DNA of 64,000 nucleotides from Collinsella sp. AK_207A (GTDB lineage: Bacteria > Actinomycetota > Coriobacteriia > Coriobacteriales > Coriobacteriaceae), in assembly GCF_902501965.1 (NCBI RefSeq), contig NZ_CABWID010000010.1, positions 186,001 through 250,000 of the forward strand. Direction: 5' to 3'. Below are positions 1 to 9,032 of the stretch, piece by piece (positions within the stretch are counted from its first letter, which is position 1; each line of letters opens with the position of its first letter). The notes beneath the pieces are model-generated. The model was not told the origin of the DNA. It worked only from the letters and a program-made list of their open reading frames with translations, and ran no database searches. Made by a program: the position numbers and the translations under genes.

Positions 1-119
1 TTAGGATCGGCGGCGCCCGCCACGCCGTTACCCTCCAGGATCTTGGGCAGCGCGAAGGTCAGCACGGCGACCACCAGCACCGTCGCGGTCACGATCGGCA
101 AGACGATGTTCCTCTTCAT
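1..119 (-). CDS. Truncated membrane or secreted protein, N-terminus only
   Basis: The gene starts with ATG at 119 and runs off the left edge, so only 39 residues are visible. They begin MKRN, followed by about 18 hydrophobic residues and a short Gly/Ala-rich stretch, which fits an uncleaved signal anchor or signal peptide. A good Shine-Dalgarno (GGGGAGGA) lies 8-10 bases upstream. The family cannot be named from this much sequence. The 188 bases up to the flavodoxin stop presumably hold its promoter. Confidence 0.6.
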   Translation of the reverse strand, partial: MKRNIVLPIVTATVLVVAVLTFALPKILEGNGVAGAADP

Positions 120-264
120 AAGAAATGGTCCTCCCCACATCTCATTTCTTGGACGCGGACGATACTACACCCCGGGGAGGTCTCTGTCAGGTTCCGAAGC
201 CGTCACTTGCCCATCTTCAGACAAACTTAATAGGTTATTAGTAGGAACAAATCGGCAGCGCCGT

Positions 265-295
265 GATCGAACGAACCGGACACGTTCTTTCGATC
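265..295 (-). terminator. Imperfect hairpin after the flavodoxin gene
   Basis: GATCGAA and TTCGATC form the outer stem, with a partly paired CGAAC/GTTCT inside. It lies just past the flavodoxin stop on the minus strand. There is no U tract, so it may be a 3'-end stabiliser rather than a strong terminator. Its core (AACGTGTCCGGTTC on the minus strand) resembles palindromes at 837, 33012, 33373 and 57605. Confidence 0.45.
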
Positions 296-307
296 ATGCT
301 GGTTGAA

Positions 308-817
308 TTACCGCCCCAGCGCTTGCTTCGCTGCGGCTACCACGTGTGCCACGTCGGCCTCCGTTGGATGACCGGCCGCGGCGTCGTACGTCGCCAGCAT
401 CATCTTGGCGCGTTTGTCCTCCGGGTCCTTGGCGAGCGCCGCCTCCCAACGCCCACGGGAGGCCGGGGCAATCTGGCCCTGGCACATGGCCGTACCCAGC
501 AGCTCAGCGTCATCGGGTAGGTGCTTCTCCACGGCGCCGAGCACGCGGTCGAAGTACTCCGCCGAGCCACCGAAGCCCGCCGTCCCGAACAGGAACACCT
601 GCTTGCCGGAAAGCCCCGCCAGCACCCTCGCCGCGGCCGGCGAGCAGTCGCCCTTGTCGCACCAAAAGCCCGCCAGCACGGTGCCGGCAGCGTCGATGGC
701 GGCGTCCACCTGCGAATCGTCCGCAGTCACGACCTCGCTACCCAGCTCCCGCGCCAGCGCATCGGCCAGCTTCCGCGTGTTGCCCGTCTTGCTCTCGACC
801 ACGATTGCGTACGTCAT
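308..817 (-). CDS. Flavodoxin family protein
   Basis: The 169-residue protein opens with a beta strand and an FMN phosphate-binding loop, SKTGNTRKLA (residues 9-18), as in short-chain flavodoxins. FLFGTAGFGGSAEYF near residues 76-90 matches the second flavin loop. Flavodoxins carry one or two electrons on FMN in the cytoplasm; the partner here is unknown. The last 50 residues are less typical. ATG at 817 follows the strong SD site GGAAGGGA. The gene stands alone, with a palindrome near its transcription start, so a dedicated repressor is plausible. A specialised flavodoxin-like reductase accessory protein is an alternative. Confidence 0.85.
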   Translation of the reverse strand: MTYAIVVESKTGNTRKLADALARELGSEVVTADDSQVDAAIDAAGTVLAGFWCDKGDCSPAAARVLAGLSGKQVFLFGTAGFGGSAEYFDRVLGAVEKHLPDDAELLGTAMCQGQIAPASRGRWEAALAKDPEDKRAKMMLATYDAAAGHPTEADVAHVVAAAKQALGR

Positions 818-836
818 GATGATCCCTTCCTACACA

Positions 837-853
837 AACGAACCAGGTTCGTT
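837..853. promoter_or_regulatory. Perfect palindrome at the flavodoxin promoter
   Basis: AACGAACC-A-GGTTCGTT is a perfect 8+8 inverted repeat. It begins 20 bases upstream of the flavodoxin start codon. On the minus strand a TACTAT box (about 857-863) precedes it, so the palindrome covers the likely transcription start, a normal place for a repressor site. The binding protein is unknown. Confidence 0.5.
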
Positions 854-880
854 CTTTCACGTATAGTACCCCGCCCGTCA

Positions 881-914
881 CGGTGAACGATGGAAGGGGA
901 CATTCCTTCCATCG
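881..914 (-). terminator. 14-bp perfect hairpin after the ABC exporter operon
   Basis: TGAACGATGGAAGG and its exact complement enclose a 7-base loop directly after the stop codon at 916. There is no clear U tract in either direction. The half-site GAACGATGGAA recurs at 57605, downstream of cbiO. Confidence 0.6.
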
Positions 915-915
915 T

Positions 916-2775
916 TCAACACGCGGCGGGGCTAGCGAATTGGCTGTTGTAGAGCTCCGCGTAGAAGCCGCCCGCTGCGAGCAACTGCTCGTGCGTGCCG
1001 CGCTCGACAATGCGCCCGTCGCGCATGACCAGGATGCAGTCGGCGTGCACAATGGTGCTCAGCCGATGCGCAACCACAAAGCTCGTGCGCCCGCGCATCA
1101 GCTCGTCAAAGGCCGCCTGCACCTGCAGCTCCGTGCGGGTATCGATGCTCGAGGTCGCTTCGTCCAGCAGCAGGATGGCCGGATCGGTAAGCATGACGCG
1201 CGCGATGCAGAGCAACTGGCGCTGGCCCTGGCTGAACGAGCCTCCATCCTCCGCGATCACCGTGTCGTACCCCTGTGGCAGCGTGTCGATGAACCCGTCG
1301 GCATGCGCCCGTCGCGCAGCATCGACGATCTGCTCGCGCGTGGCATCGGAGCGACCGTAGGCGATGTTCTCGGCAATCGTGCCCTCGAAGAGCCAGCTAT
1401 CCTGCAGCACCATGCCAAAGCTGTGGCGCAGGCTGGCACGCGTGAGCTCGCGGATATCGGTCCCGTCCAGCTCCACCGCGCCGGCGTCCACATCGTAGAA
1501 GCGCAGCAACAGATTGATGAGCGTGGTCTTGCCGCAGCCGGTTGGGCCCACCAGGGCGAACCGCCGGCCCGGCGCCGCATCCACGCAGATGTCCTGCAGG
1601 AGTTTCCGATCCGGCACGTAGGAGAAGTCCACGTGCTCCAGCGCCACGGCACCCTGCGGAGCCGCCAGCACCAGGGCGTCCGGCGCATCCGGCTCCTCTT
1701 CCTCCGCATCCAGCAGCGCGAAGACGCGCCGCGCGCTCGCATATGCGGTCTGAATCTGCGTGATCACACTCGTGACCTCGTTGAACGGCTTGGTGTACTG
1801 GTTCGCGTACGAGAGAAACACCTGCACGCCGCCCACGGTGAGCGGTGCCGGCCAGCCCGTGATCACGCACGCACAGCCGATTACGCCGACGACCGCGTAG
1901 ATGACGTTGTTGATGAAGCGCGTACCCGGATTGGAGAGCGAACTCAGGAACTGCGCGCGCTCACCGGCCGTGTAGAGCTCGCCGTTGATGGCATCGAAGC
2001 CCTCCTGCGCGCGCGGGCCAAAGGCAAAGGCCGAGACCAGCCGCTGGTTGCCCACGTACTCCTCGATATGCCCCGTCAGCTGCCCCAGAATACGCTGCTG
2101 CGCGGAGAAACTCTTGTTGGACACCTTGGCGATGACACCGGCGCCAAAAATGGAGAGCGGGGTCACGAGCACCACCACGATGGCCATGGGCACCGAGATG
2201 GTCAGCATGAAGACAAGTGTCCCCACAATGGTGAAGACGCCGGTGAAGAGCTGAGTGAATCCCTGAAGCAGGCCGTCCCCCACCAGGTCCACGTCGTTCA
2301 CCACGCGCGAGATGAGATCGCCGTGCGGGTGCGCGTCGATGAACGAGATGGGCATGCGGCTGATCTTATCGCTCGCCTGAACGCGCAGGTCGCGCACCGT
2401 CTCGTACGACAGGCGATTGATGCAGTATCCCTGCAGCCACTGGGTGACCGATGCCCCGATCACCACCAAGCCGAGGCGCAGGACCAAGGGAGTCAGCGCG
2501 GCAAAGTCCACCCGCCCGGCGCCGACGATGAGGTCGATGCCCTGGCCAATGAGGATGGGCACGTACAACTGCAGCGTCACGGAGACCGCGGCGGCCACGA
2601 ACGAGAGCGCGAACGAACCGGCATGCGGGCGCACGTAGGAAAGCAGGCGCCGCGTGACCTCGCCCGCGGACATGGCCGGGACGCTGCGATCGCCGTCGTT
2701 CAACTCGGAGCCGCCGCCCGTCACGCTGGCGGTGACCGTCGAAATCGACCCGACTGCGGAATACGAATTCGGCAT
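916..2775 (-). CDS. ABC exporter half-transporter, second subunit
   Basis: 619 residues with the classic exporter plan: six membrane helices (about 50-350), then an ATPase domain. Walker A is VGPTGCGKTT near residue 410, the signature is FSQGQRQ and Walker B is ILLLDEATSS. Its ATG overlaps the stop of the upstream half-transporter by one base (TGATG), so the two are translationally coupled. Such pairs (BmrCD/LmrCD/TmrAB type) form heterodimers exporting drugs, lipids or peptides. The signature here reads SQGQ rather than SGGQ, as often seen in asymmetric heterodimers. The substrate cannot be read from sequence. Confidence 0.93.
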   Translation of the reverse strand: MPNSYSAVGSISTVTASVTGGGSELNDGDRSVPAMSAGEVTRRLLSYVRPHAGSFALSFVAAAVSVTLQLYVPILIGQGIDLIVGAGRVDFAALTPLVLRLGLVVIGASVTQWLQGYCINRLSYETVRDLRVQASDKISRMPISFIDAHPHGDLISRVVNDVDLVGDGLLQGFTQLFTGVFTIVGTLVFMLTISVPMAIVVVLVTPLSIFGAGVIAKVSNKSFSAQQRILGQLTGHIEEYVGNQRLVSAFAFGPRAQEGFDAINGELYTAGERAQFLSSLSNPGTRFINNVIYAVVGVIGCACVITGWPAPLTVGGVQVFLSYANQYTKPFNEVTSVITQIQTAYASARRVFALLDAEEEEPDAPDALVLAAPQGAVALEHVDFSYVPDRKLLQDICVDAAPGRRFALVGPTGCGKTTLINLLLRFYDVDAGAVELDGTDIRELTRASLRHSFGMVLQDSWLFEGTIAENIAYGRSDATREQIVDAARRAHADGFIDTLPQGYDTVIAEDGGSFSQGQRQLLCIARVMLTDPAILLLDEATSSIDTRTELQVQAAFDELMRGRTSFVVAHRLSTIVHADCILVMRDGRIVERGTHEQLLAAGGFYAELYNSQFASPAAC

Positions 2776-4571
2776 CAGTTCTCGCCCCCTTCATCCGCAT
2801 CCGGACGCGCGCGCCGGGCATCTTCCTCCAAAGCGGGGTGACCGGCACGATCATCAACCCCCTGAGAGGCGCAGATCTCCTGGTACACGGTGCAAGCGCG
2901 CAACAACTCGTCGTGCGTGCCCAGGCCCACGGCCTTGCCGCGGCGCATGACGAGGATCTGGTCCGCGCTGCGCACGGAGCTCACGCGCTGCGACACGACG
3001 ATGCGCGTCACGCTCATGCCGGCAAGTGCGCGCCGCAGCGCGGCGTCCGTCTTGAGGTCGAGCGCGGAGGCGGAGTCGTCAAGGATCACAATGCGCGGCG
3101 AGCCCACGAGCGCGCGGGCGATGGTCAGGCGCTGGCGCTGGCCGCCGGAGAAGTTCTTGCCGCCCGCCTCGACCGGGGCGTCCAGGCCCTGCGGCAGACG
3201 CCGCACGAACTCGCTGGCCTGCGCGGTGTCGAGCGCAGCCCAAAGCTCCTGGTCGTCCGCGTCGGCATTGCGCCAGCGCAGGTTCTCGCGGATGCTGCCG
3301 GAGACGAGCGAGGCCTGCTGGGGCACGAGCCCCACCGCATGGCGCAGGTCATCGAGCGCCCACGCACGCACGTTCCGGCCGAGCACCTCAACGGAGCCCG
3401 ATGTGGTGTCGTACAGGCGCGGCACCAAACTCACCAGCGTGGACTTACCAGAACCGGTACCGCCGATGACGCCGAGCGTACCGCCGACCGGTAGCTCGAG
3501 CGAGATGTCGTCCACCGCGTTTGCCGCGCATGGACCAAACGAGAAGCAGGCATGGTCAAAGCGCAGGGCGGACGTCTCGCGGTTCGCAGCCTGCGGAGAC
3601 GGAGCCGCCGCGTCATCCTCGATGCTAGGCTCCGCATGCAGCACCTCGTTGATGCGCGCCGCGCTCGCGCTCGCCTTGGTGAACACCACCACCAGGTTGG
3701 CCACGTAGACAATGGAGAGCAGCGTCTGGGTCATGTAGTTGACGAACGCCATGACCTCGCCCTGGGTCAGCTCGCCAACGTTCACCTCAACGCCGCCTTG
3801 CCACAGAATGGCGCAGATGGCGAGGTTCATCACCAGGAACGTCACCGGGTTCAGCGTAGAGGAGAGCCGGCCCACGGCGATGGCGATATCCGCCTGCTCC
3901 GCCGCCGCCCGGTGGAACCGCTCGCGCTCATGGTCCTCGCGCACGAAGGCGCGAATCACGCGAACGCCGGAGAGCCCCTCACGCTGGATAAGGCCGATGG
4001 TATCCAACTTGGCCTGCAGGTTCTTGAAGTACGGGATGCAGCGCGCCATGACCAGCCAGAACACGATGCCGATGAGCGGCGTGGACACTAAGACGGCCAT
4101 GCCAAGGCGCACGTCGATGAGCAGGGCGGCGACCACGGACCCCACCGCCAGGAACGGCCAGCGGATCAGCTGGCGCACGCCGAGCGCCACGGCGAGCTGC
4201 ACCTGATTGACGTCGTTGGTGATGCGCGTGATCAACGAGGGCGTACCAAAGCGGTCCAGCTCGGCATAGGCGAACTGGTTGACCCGCGCGTACAGATCGT
4301 GACGGATATCCGTGCCCATGCCCTGCGAGGCAAGCGCGGCCATCTTCTGGCATACCAGCGTGAAGCAGAGTCCCACAACCGCCATGACCAGCAAGAGCAC
4401 GCCGTACTTGAGCACGATTCCCAGGTTGTGCGAGCCGACGCCTTCGTCGATCATGCGCGCGATGACCATGGGCGTCAGCAAATCGAAGAACACCTCGAGC
4501 AGTTTGCACGCCGGTCCGATTACGAAATACCAGCGGTACCTTCCCGCAAATCGTCTCAACAGCTCGATCAT
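2775..4571 (-). CDS. ABC exporter half-transporter, first subunit
   Basis: 598 residues. Six membrane helices occupy roughly residues 10-310. The ATPase domain has Walker A GGTGSGKST, signature FSGGQRQ and Walker B IVILDDSASALD. The catalytic position after Walker B is Asp (LDDSAS) rather than Glu, which suggests a degenerate ATP site, as in one half of heterodimeric exporters; the partner keeps Glu (LDEATSS). The ATG at 4571 (MIELLRRFAGRYRW) is preferred over a TTG eleven codons earlier because family members start at this helix. It is the first gene of a two-gene operon. Confidence 0.92.
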   Translation of the reverse strand: MIELLRRFAGRYRWYFVIGPACKLLEVFFDLLTPMVIARMIDEGVGSHNLGIVLKYGVLLLVMAVVGLCFTLVCQKMAALASQGMGTDIRHDLYARVNQFAYAELDRFGTPSLITRITNDVNQVQLAVALGVRQLIRWPFLAVGSVVAALLIDVRLGMAVLVSTPLIGIVFWLVMARCIPYFKNLQAKLDTIGLIQREGLSGVRVIRAFVREDHERERFHRAAAEQADIAIAVGRLSSTLNPVTFLVMNLAICAILWQGGVEVNVGELTQGEVMAFVNYMTQTLLSIVYVANLVVVFTKASASAARINEVLHAEPSIEDDAAAPSPQAANRETSALRFDHACFSFGPCAANAVDDISLELPVGGTLGVIGGTGSGKSTLVSLVPRLYDTTSGSVEVLGRNVRAWALDDLRHAVGLVPQQASLVSGSIRENLRWRNADADDQELWAALDTAQASEFVRRLPQGLDAPVEAGGKNFSGGQRQRLTIARALVGSPRIVILDDSASALDLKTDAALRRALAGMSVTRIVVSQRVSSVRSADQILVMRRGKAVGLGTHDELLRACTVYQEICASQGVDDRAGHPALEEDARRARPDADEGGEN

Positions 4572-4741
4572 GCGACCCAATCTTTCGCGCACACCCGGCG
4601 GCAAAGGGCCTCGCCCATGAAGCCGCCCGCAATTCCATGCATCATGATAGGTCCGCCATGGTGCAGAAATGTCAATAAACGGTAAATGTCCCGATAGGCA
4701 AAAACGGAGAACGAGAACCGTCTCGCTTATGAAAAAACGCC

Positions 4742-4847
4742 GTGCGCTCGATGGGAACGGATGCCCGACAGAGGCTCCTTATGGCTGCTTCCTTCCGGAC
4801 CTGACCAGATTCGGAACATGTCGTCATCCGAACCCATCGAACGCACG
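4742..4847 (-). ncRNA. ffs: Signal recognition particle small (4.5S-type) RNA
   Basis: The minus strand contains the near-invariant SRP core CAGGTCCGGAAGGAAGCAGC (in 4781-4806), whose GGAA tetraloop and asymmetric loop bind Ffh. The flanks pair into one long hairpin: TCGATGGG-AACGGATG at 4748-4763 pairs with 4825-4840, and the outer GTGCG/CGCAC arms close it. The length of about 106 nt fits the small bacterial type without an Alu domain. A run of six U follows the 3' arm (4732-4737), giving termination. Confidence 0.95.
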
Positions 4848-4861
4848 TGGCGCTTCCATCG

Positions 4862-4890
4862 ATGATACCTGCTTGTGCGCGCGCTGTCGA
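4862..4890 (-). promoter_or_regulatory. Promoter of the SRP RNA
   Basis: TCGACA (4885-4890) and TATCAT (4862-4867) are separated by exactly 17 bases. They sit about 15 bases before the RNA's 5' arm, as expected for a sigma-70-type promoter. Confidence 0.7.
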
Positions 4891-4947
4891 GGGGCAGCGA
4901 CCTGGCGCGCGGCAGGCGAATCGAGCAAGACGCCGGTGCCGCGGCGA

Positions 4948-6693
4948 CTACCGTCCCCGCAGGCGATACGCCCGCACCGCAGCCTCCCCGGCGCAAGCCA
5001 AGTTGACGCGCGCCTCCGCCGCCTCAAGCGCTTGCGCGCGGTCCATGGGCTCGCGTGTAACGGGAAGCACCAGGTCAATCCCCTGCTTGTACACAACGCT
5101 CAGGTCCTCGGCACGTCCGCCCACCAGGGCGATGACGGGCTTCTGCGACCGCTTGGCTCGAGCCGCCACGACAACGGGCGCCTTGCCCTCGGCAGTCTGA
5201 GCATCGATGTGCCCCTCGCCGGTGATGACCAGGTCTGCCTGTACCACCGCGTCGTCGAAGCCCACCAGGTCGAGCACCGTATCCGCTCCCGAGACCAGCG
5301 TGCCGCCGAGGGCGAGCAGCGCGGCACCCAGGCCACCAGCCGCTCCCGCTCCGGGCACGCCGGCAAGCGAGCGAAAGCGGCGCGACGCGTCCCCGGCGCG
5401 ACGCGAGCGCTCGAATGCCCGGGAGAGCAGCTGCGCGTACGCAACCATCGTGCCGTGGTGCGCGGCGGGGTCCGCAAGACCCTTCTGCGGACCGAACACG
5501 GCTAGCGCCCCACGCGCGCCCAGCAGCGGCGCGCGAACATCGGTCAAGCCGATGAGCTCAACGCCGTCGAGCAGGTGCGCGGCGGGACCCAGGTCGATGG
5601 AATCAAGCTGCGCCAAGCCATCCAACCCAGGAGGAATCGGTACCCCCGCCGCATCGAGCAAGCGCGCGCCCAGGGCCTGTAGGAACCCGGCGCCGCCGTC
5701 GTTCGCGCACACCCCGCCCAGTCCAAGGTAGATGCGCTCGGCGCCGCCTGCGATCGCAGCCCGCACCACGTCTCCCACCCCGGCCGTGGAGGCACGACAC
5801 GCTGCCTCATCCGTGCAGGGACTGAGTGAAATACCCGCCGCGCTCGCCGATTCGATGAGCGCCTCCGTGCCGAAGCGCGCATATGCCGCCGAGCGCTCCC
5901 CGCCCAGGGGGCCGCGGGCCGTGACGTGACGCAGCTCGCCCGGTCGCGCCGCCAAGACGGCCTCGACGGTGCCCTCGCCCCCGTCCGCCACGGGCAGGCA
6001 GACGACCCGCGCTTCCGGCTCGGCGCGGCGCACGCCTTCCGTAACCCAAGCTTCTACCTGGGACGACGAGGCGCAGCATTTGAAGGAATCCATGGCGATC
6101 GCCACGCGGAGCGGTGGAGCGGCCGCAGTGGGCAGCGACTCCGCGACAACCGGATCAGGCGCCTCGTCCCGCGCCAGCTCGTGCGCATGGTCGCCGGCAA
6201 GCAATGCCGCCACGCCCCCTCGCCGCTCGGCAAAGAACGCGCGCAGCACCGCGGAGCACTCGTCTGCCAGCACGCCCGCCGTAACCGGAAAGGCGTGGTT
6301 CAGCCGTGAGTCGTCCTGCAGGCGCAGCACCGAGCCCAGTGCTCCCGCCTTGGCATCCGCCGCGCCGAAGACGCACCGACCCACCCGTGCGTTCACCATA
6401 AGACCCGCGCACATGGGGCACGGTTCGAGCGTCACGTACACCGTGCAGTCGGAGAGGCGCCACCGGCCCAGTTCATGCGCTGCGGCCACCAGGGCAGAGA
6501 ATTCGGCGTGCGCCGACGGGTCACCGTCCAGCTCGCGCCGATTGCACGCGCGAGCGATCACCCGACCTGCGCGCACCACGACGGCGCCGACGGGCACCTC
6601 GCCCAGCGATGCCGCCCGCCTCGCCTCGGACAGTGCCTCGCGCATGAACCGCGCGTCGGCTTCGCGAATATCCTGCTGTTTATCCTGCTGCAC
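4948..6693 (-). CDS. Fusion of tRNA adenosine deaminase (TadA) and glycerate kinase
   Basis: 581 residues with two complete enzymes. Residues about 10-165 are TadA-like: the zinc motif AHAEFSA and the PCPMC motif are intact. TadA converts A34 to inosine in tRNA-Arg(ACG). After a linker, residues about 195-580 form a type-1 glycerate kinase (MDSFKCC start, GLGGVCANDGGAG loop, ALVGG near the end), which phosphorylates glycerate. The GTG at 6693 is chosen because SD site AGAAAGGGG lies 4-5 bases upstream; an ATG at 6711 is the alternative. No frameshift or stop separates the domains. The SRP RNA gene follows. The two functions have no obvious biochemical link. Confidence 0.88.
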   Translation of the reverse strand: MQQDKQQDIREADARFMREALSEARRAASLGEVPVGAVVVRAGRVIARACNRRELDGDPSAHAEFSALVAAAHELGRWRLSDCTVYVTLEPCPMCAGLMVNARVGRCVFGAADAKAGALGSVLRLQDDSRLNHAFPVTAGVLADECSAVLRAFFAERRGGVAALLAGDHAHELARDEAPDPVVAESLPTAAAPPLRVAIAMDSFKCCASSSQVEAWVTEGVRRAEPEARVVCLPVADGGEGTVEAVLAARPGELRHVTARGPLGGERSAAYARFGTEALIESASAAGISLSPCTDEAACRASTAGVGDVVRAAIAGGAERIYLGLGGVCANDGGAGFLQALGARLLDAAGVPIPPGLDGLAQLDSIDLGPAAHLLDGVELIGLTDVRAPLLGARGALAVFGPQKGLADPAAHHGTMVAYAQLLSRAFERSRRAGDASRRFRSLAGVPGAGAAGGLGAALLALGGTLVSGADTVLDLVGFDDAVVQADLVITGEGHIDAQTAEGKAPVVVAARAKRSQKPVIALVGGRAEDLSVVYKQGIDLVLPVTREPMDRAQALEAAEARVNLACAGEAAVRAYRLRGR

Positions 6694-6773
6694 CGGGCCC
6701 CTTTCTCGCATGCTTGCATGGGACCACGAGCAAACGCCAACGCGAGGCGCACGCCCCGCCCTCGGCAAGAACA

Positions 6774-6863
6774 TGGCGGAGAGACGGGGATTCGAACCCC
6801 GGAGACGCTCGCGCGCCTAACGGTTTTCAAGACCGCCGCATTCAACCGCTCTGCCATCTCTCC
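6774..6863 (-). tRNA. tRNA-Ser (anticodon UGA)
   Basis: On the minus strand GGAGAGA pairs with TCTCTCC. The D arm, an anticodon loop CTTGAAA with anticodon TGA at 6827-6829, a long class II variable arm and a GGTTCGAATCC T arm are all present, and CCA is encoded (6774-6776). The long variable arm and the anticodon both identify serine. Confidence 0.96.
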
Positions 6864-6966
6864 GTATCCAGCAATGATAGCATCTCAGCGCCCGGACGCA
6901 GGGTGCGGGCGAGCGTCGGCAAACGGCGCATCCCCAAGCAGCAGGCGGCCACCCACTCAGCTCGCC

Positions 6967-8913
6967 CTACTTTGCCGCTGCCGTGTTGACACCCTTCGCG
7001 AGCCGGTCCGCCACGCCCTGTGGCATCTTATGGGCAAAATCCTGCATGAGGCCCGGCACCGGGTCGTTGCCGCCATCGCCGATATGCACCGGCAGCACAT
7101 CCGAGATCGCCTGGTGAACGAGGTCGATGTACTGCTTCGCGCCGGCTTCGGTCACATGGGTGCCATCCCCGTCGAAGACGTCGGGATGCTCGCCGCTGTA
7201 GCCGTACCAATCGGCCACGCGCACGTTCTTGTACCGCTGGGCGGCAGACTGCAAGACCTCGTTGGTGGAGGAAACCCAGTCGCGCGGGCTCCGCGTGGTC
7301 ACAAAGACCAGCCGACGGCCCTCGCCCACCATCCGCACAACCTGGTCTATCTGATCGTTCGAGACGGGACCGTTCGTACCCAGGGCGAACACGACGATAC
7401 CGCCCACATTGCCCTGGTCGAGGTACTGCTGGAGCAGGGAGATACCGTCCGAGAACTGACGGTTGACCGCCGCGTCGATATGCCCGTGCGGGAAGCTCTG
7501 CTGAAAGCTGGAGATGGTGCGCACGGACACCGAGTCGCCGATCATGAGCACGTCGTAGGCGCCCTCCGCATAGCCCGCAGTGGTTGCAGACGAGCCCTCG
7601 CCATTTGGCTGCTCGCCTTCCAGCAGCCGAGCTCCGGCTTCGCTGAGCGCCGAGGCGGGCGGAACCGCCACTACGCAGATGACCGCAGCCAACACGACCG
7701 CCGCGTAGGCGGCCACCGGCGCAAGCGTCCGCACGCGGTGCACCGGGGCAGGCTTCGAGGCCACCTCATCCCCATCGGATGCCTCGTCCTCAGACGCACC
7801 TCCGCGCACCAATGCCACGAGCTGCCGGGCCAGACGCCCCAGCGCGCCATGGCGGCATGGCTCCTCCAGATAGCGATACGATGCCTCGGCAACCAGCAGC
7901 ACGAGCGCCAGCTGCAACACCGTCAGCCACCAAGGCCTCGGTCCGATCACGCTCATGGGATTCATAAGCAGCAGCAACGGATAGTGCCAGAGGTACACGC
8001 CGTAGGAACGCTTTCCCAACCACACGAACGGCGGCAGCGCGAGCACCCGAGCGACAGCACCGCCCCTATGCGCGCTCGCGGCCACGAGCATCATCGTGAA
8101 CACCGTGCAGAGCACCATGCCGCCACGGTACTGGAAGGCGGTGTACCCGTTGGACAGGGCGAACATCAGGAGCAGCCCCACCAAGCCAACGACTCCCAGC
8201 GCCTCGACCACCATGCCGTCCCGGCCGCGCGCGAGCTCGAAGCGCCGCATCGGAAGCAGCGCCAGCCACACGCCCGCCAGCAGCGAGAACGCACGGGTAT
8301 CCGTGCCGTAGTAGATGCGACTCGGATCGCCGCCGGGGTTGTAGAGCACCGTCATGGCGAGCGCCGACACCACGGCCAGCGCCGCTACGATGCGGCGCAC
8401 CATCGTGCGCTTCACGCCCGCGCGATACATCAGGAACAGCGCAAACGGCCAGATCAGATAGAACTGCTCCTCGATTGCCAGGGACCAGAAATGCGTGAGG
8501 GGCGATGGGTCGCCCAGGGCGTTGAAGTACGAAACCTGGTTGAAGATCTGCCACCAGTTATTGACGAACAGCAGCGACGGCAGGATATCCGGACGCATCT
8601 TGGTGAGCATCACGCGGTTGAGAAGCGCGCAGAGCACCACCGTCACCGGGATCAACAGGCAGATAGCCGGCAAGAGACGGCGGACGCGCCGCAGGTAGAA
8701 GCCCTTGAAGTCGATGGTCTTGGTGGTGCCAACCTCATGGATGAGCGAGCGCGTGATGATATAGCCCGAGATGACGAAGAACATCGTCACGCCGAGCAGG
8801 CCTCCCTGCATGAACGGCACATGGATATGGTACAGCACCACCGCAGCGACCGCGATGGCGCGCACGCCATCAAGACCGGGTATATAGCGCATCTTTCGCG
8901 CGGTATTCGTCAT
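6967..8913 (-). CDS. OatA-like membrane acyltransferase with SGNH domain
   Basis: 648 residues. The first about 385 form an acyltransferase-3 membrane domain with about ten helices; it begins YIPGLDGVRAIAV and carries the FFVISGYI and HFWSLAIEEQFYLIWP motifs. An acidic linker and another helix lead to an extracytoplasmic SGNH hydrolase-like domain with IGDSVS (Ser nucleophile) and the DGTHV catalytic Asp-His. This plan matches peptidoglycan O-acetyltransferase OatA and polysaccharide acetylases. ATG at 8913 has SD GGAAGAG. It is a single gene. The acceptor (peptidoglycan or surface glycan) is inferred only. Confidence 0.9.
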   Translation of the reverse strand: MTNTARKMRYIPGLDGVRAIAVAAVVLYHIHVPFMQGGLLGVTMFFVISGYIITRSLIHEVGTTKTIDFKGFYLRRVRRLLPAICLLIPVTVVLCALLNRVMLTKMRPDILPSLLFVNNWWQIFNQVSYFNALGDPSPLTHFWSLAIEEQFYLIWPFALFLMYRAGVKRTMVRRIVAALAVVSALAMTVLYNPGGDPSRIYYGTDTRAFSLLAGVWLALLPMRRFELARGRDGMVVEALGVVGLVGLLLMFALSNGYTAFQYRGGMVLCTVFTMMLVAASAHRGGAVARVLALPPFVWLGKRSYGVYLWHYPLLLLMNPMSVIGPRPWWLTVLQLALVLLVAEASYRYLEEPCRHGALGRLARQLVALVRGGASEDEASDGDEVASKPAPVHRVRTLAPVAAYAAVVLAAVICVVAVPPASALSEAGARLLEGEQPNGEGSSATTAGYAEGAYDVLMIGDSVSVRTISSFQQSFPHGHIDAAVNRQFSDGISLLQQYLDQGNVGGIVVFALGTNGPVSNDQIDQVVRMVGEGRRLVFVTTRSPRDWVSSTNEVLQSAAQRYKNVRVADWYGYSGEHPDVFDGDGTHVTEAGAKQYIDLVHQAISDVLPVHIGDGGNDPVPGLMQDFAHKMPQGVADRLAKGVNTAAAK

Positions 8914-8973
8914 GCTCTCTTCCCAAGACAAAGCCAAACCAAGCGGATTGTAGCCCATCGCACGGACAAAAGC

Positions 8974-9002
8974 GCCCCTGTCTTCATATCGAAGGCAGGG
9001 GC
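8974..9002 (-). terminator. Terminator after lemA
   Basis: On the minus strand GCCCCTG-C-CTTC and GAAG-A-CAGGGGC form a strong stem around a GATAT loop, followed by GCTTTTG. It lies 31 bases past the lemA stop. Confidence 0.7.
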
Positions 9003-9032
9003 ACGGACAGGCGCAGCTATAAGGACGGCGGA

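Noticed and set aside
263-520. Small plus-strand frames across the flavodoxin gene
   Set aside because: Antisense to a conserved flavodoxin, and without SD sites.
837-853. LexA (SOS) box
   Set aside because: The half-sites CGAAC/GTTCG fit, but the spacer is three bases, not four, and none of the adjoining genes is a known SOS gene.
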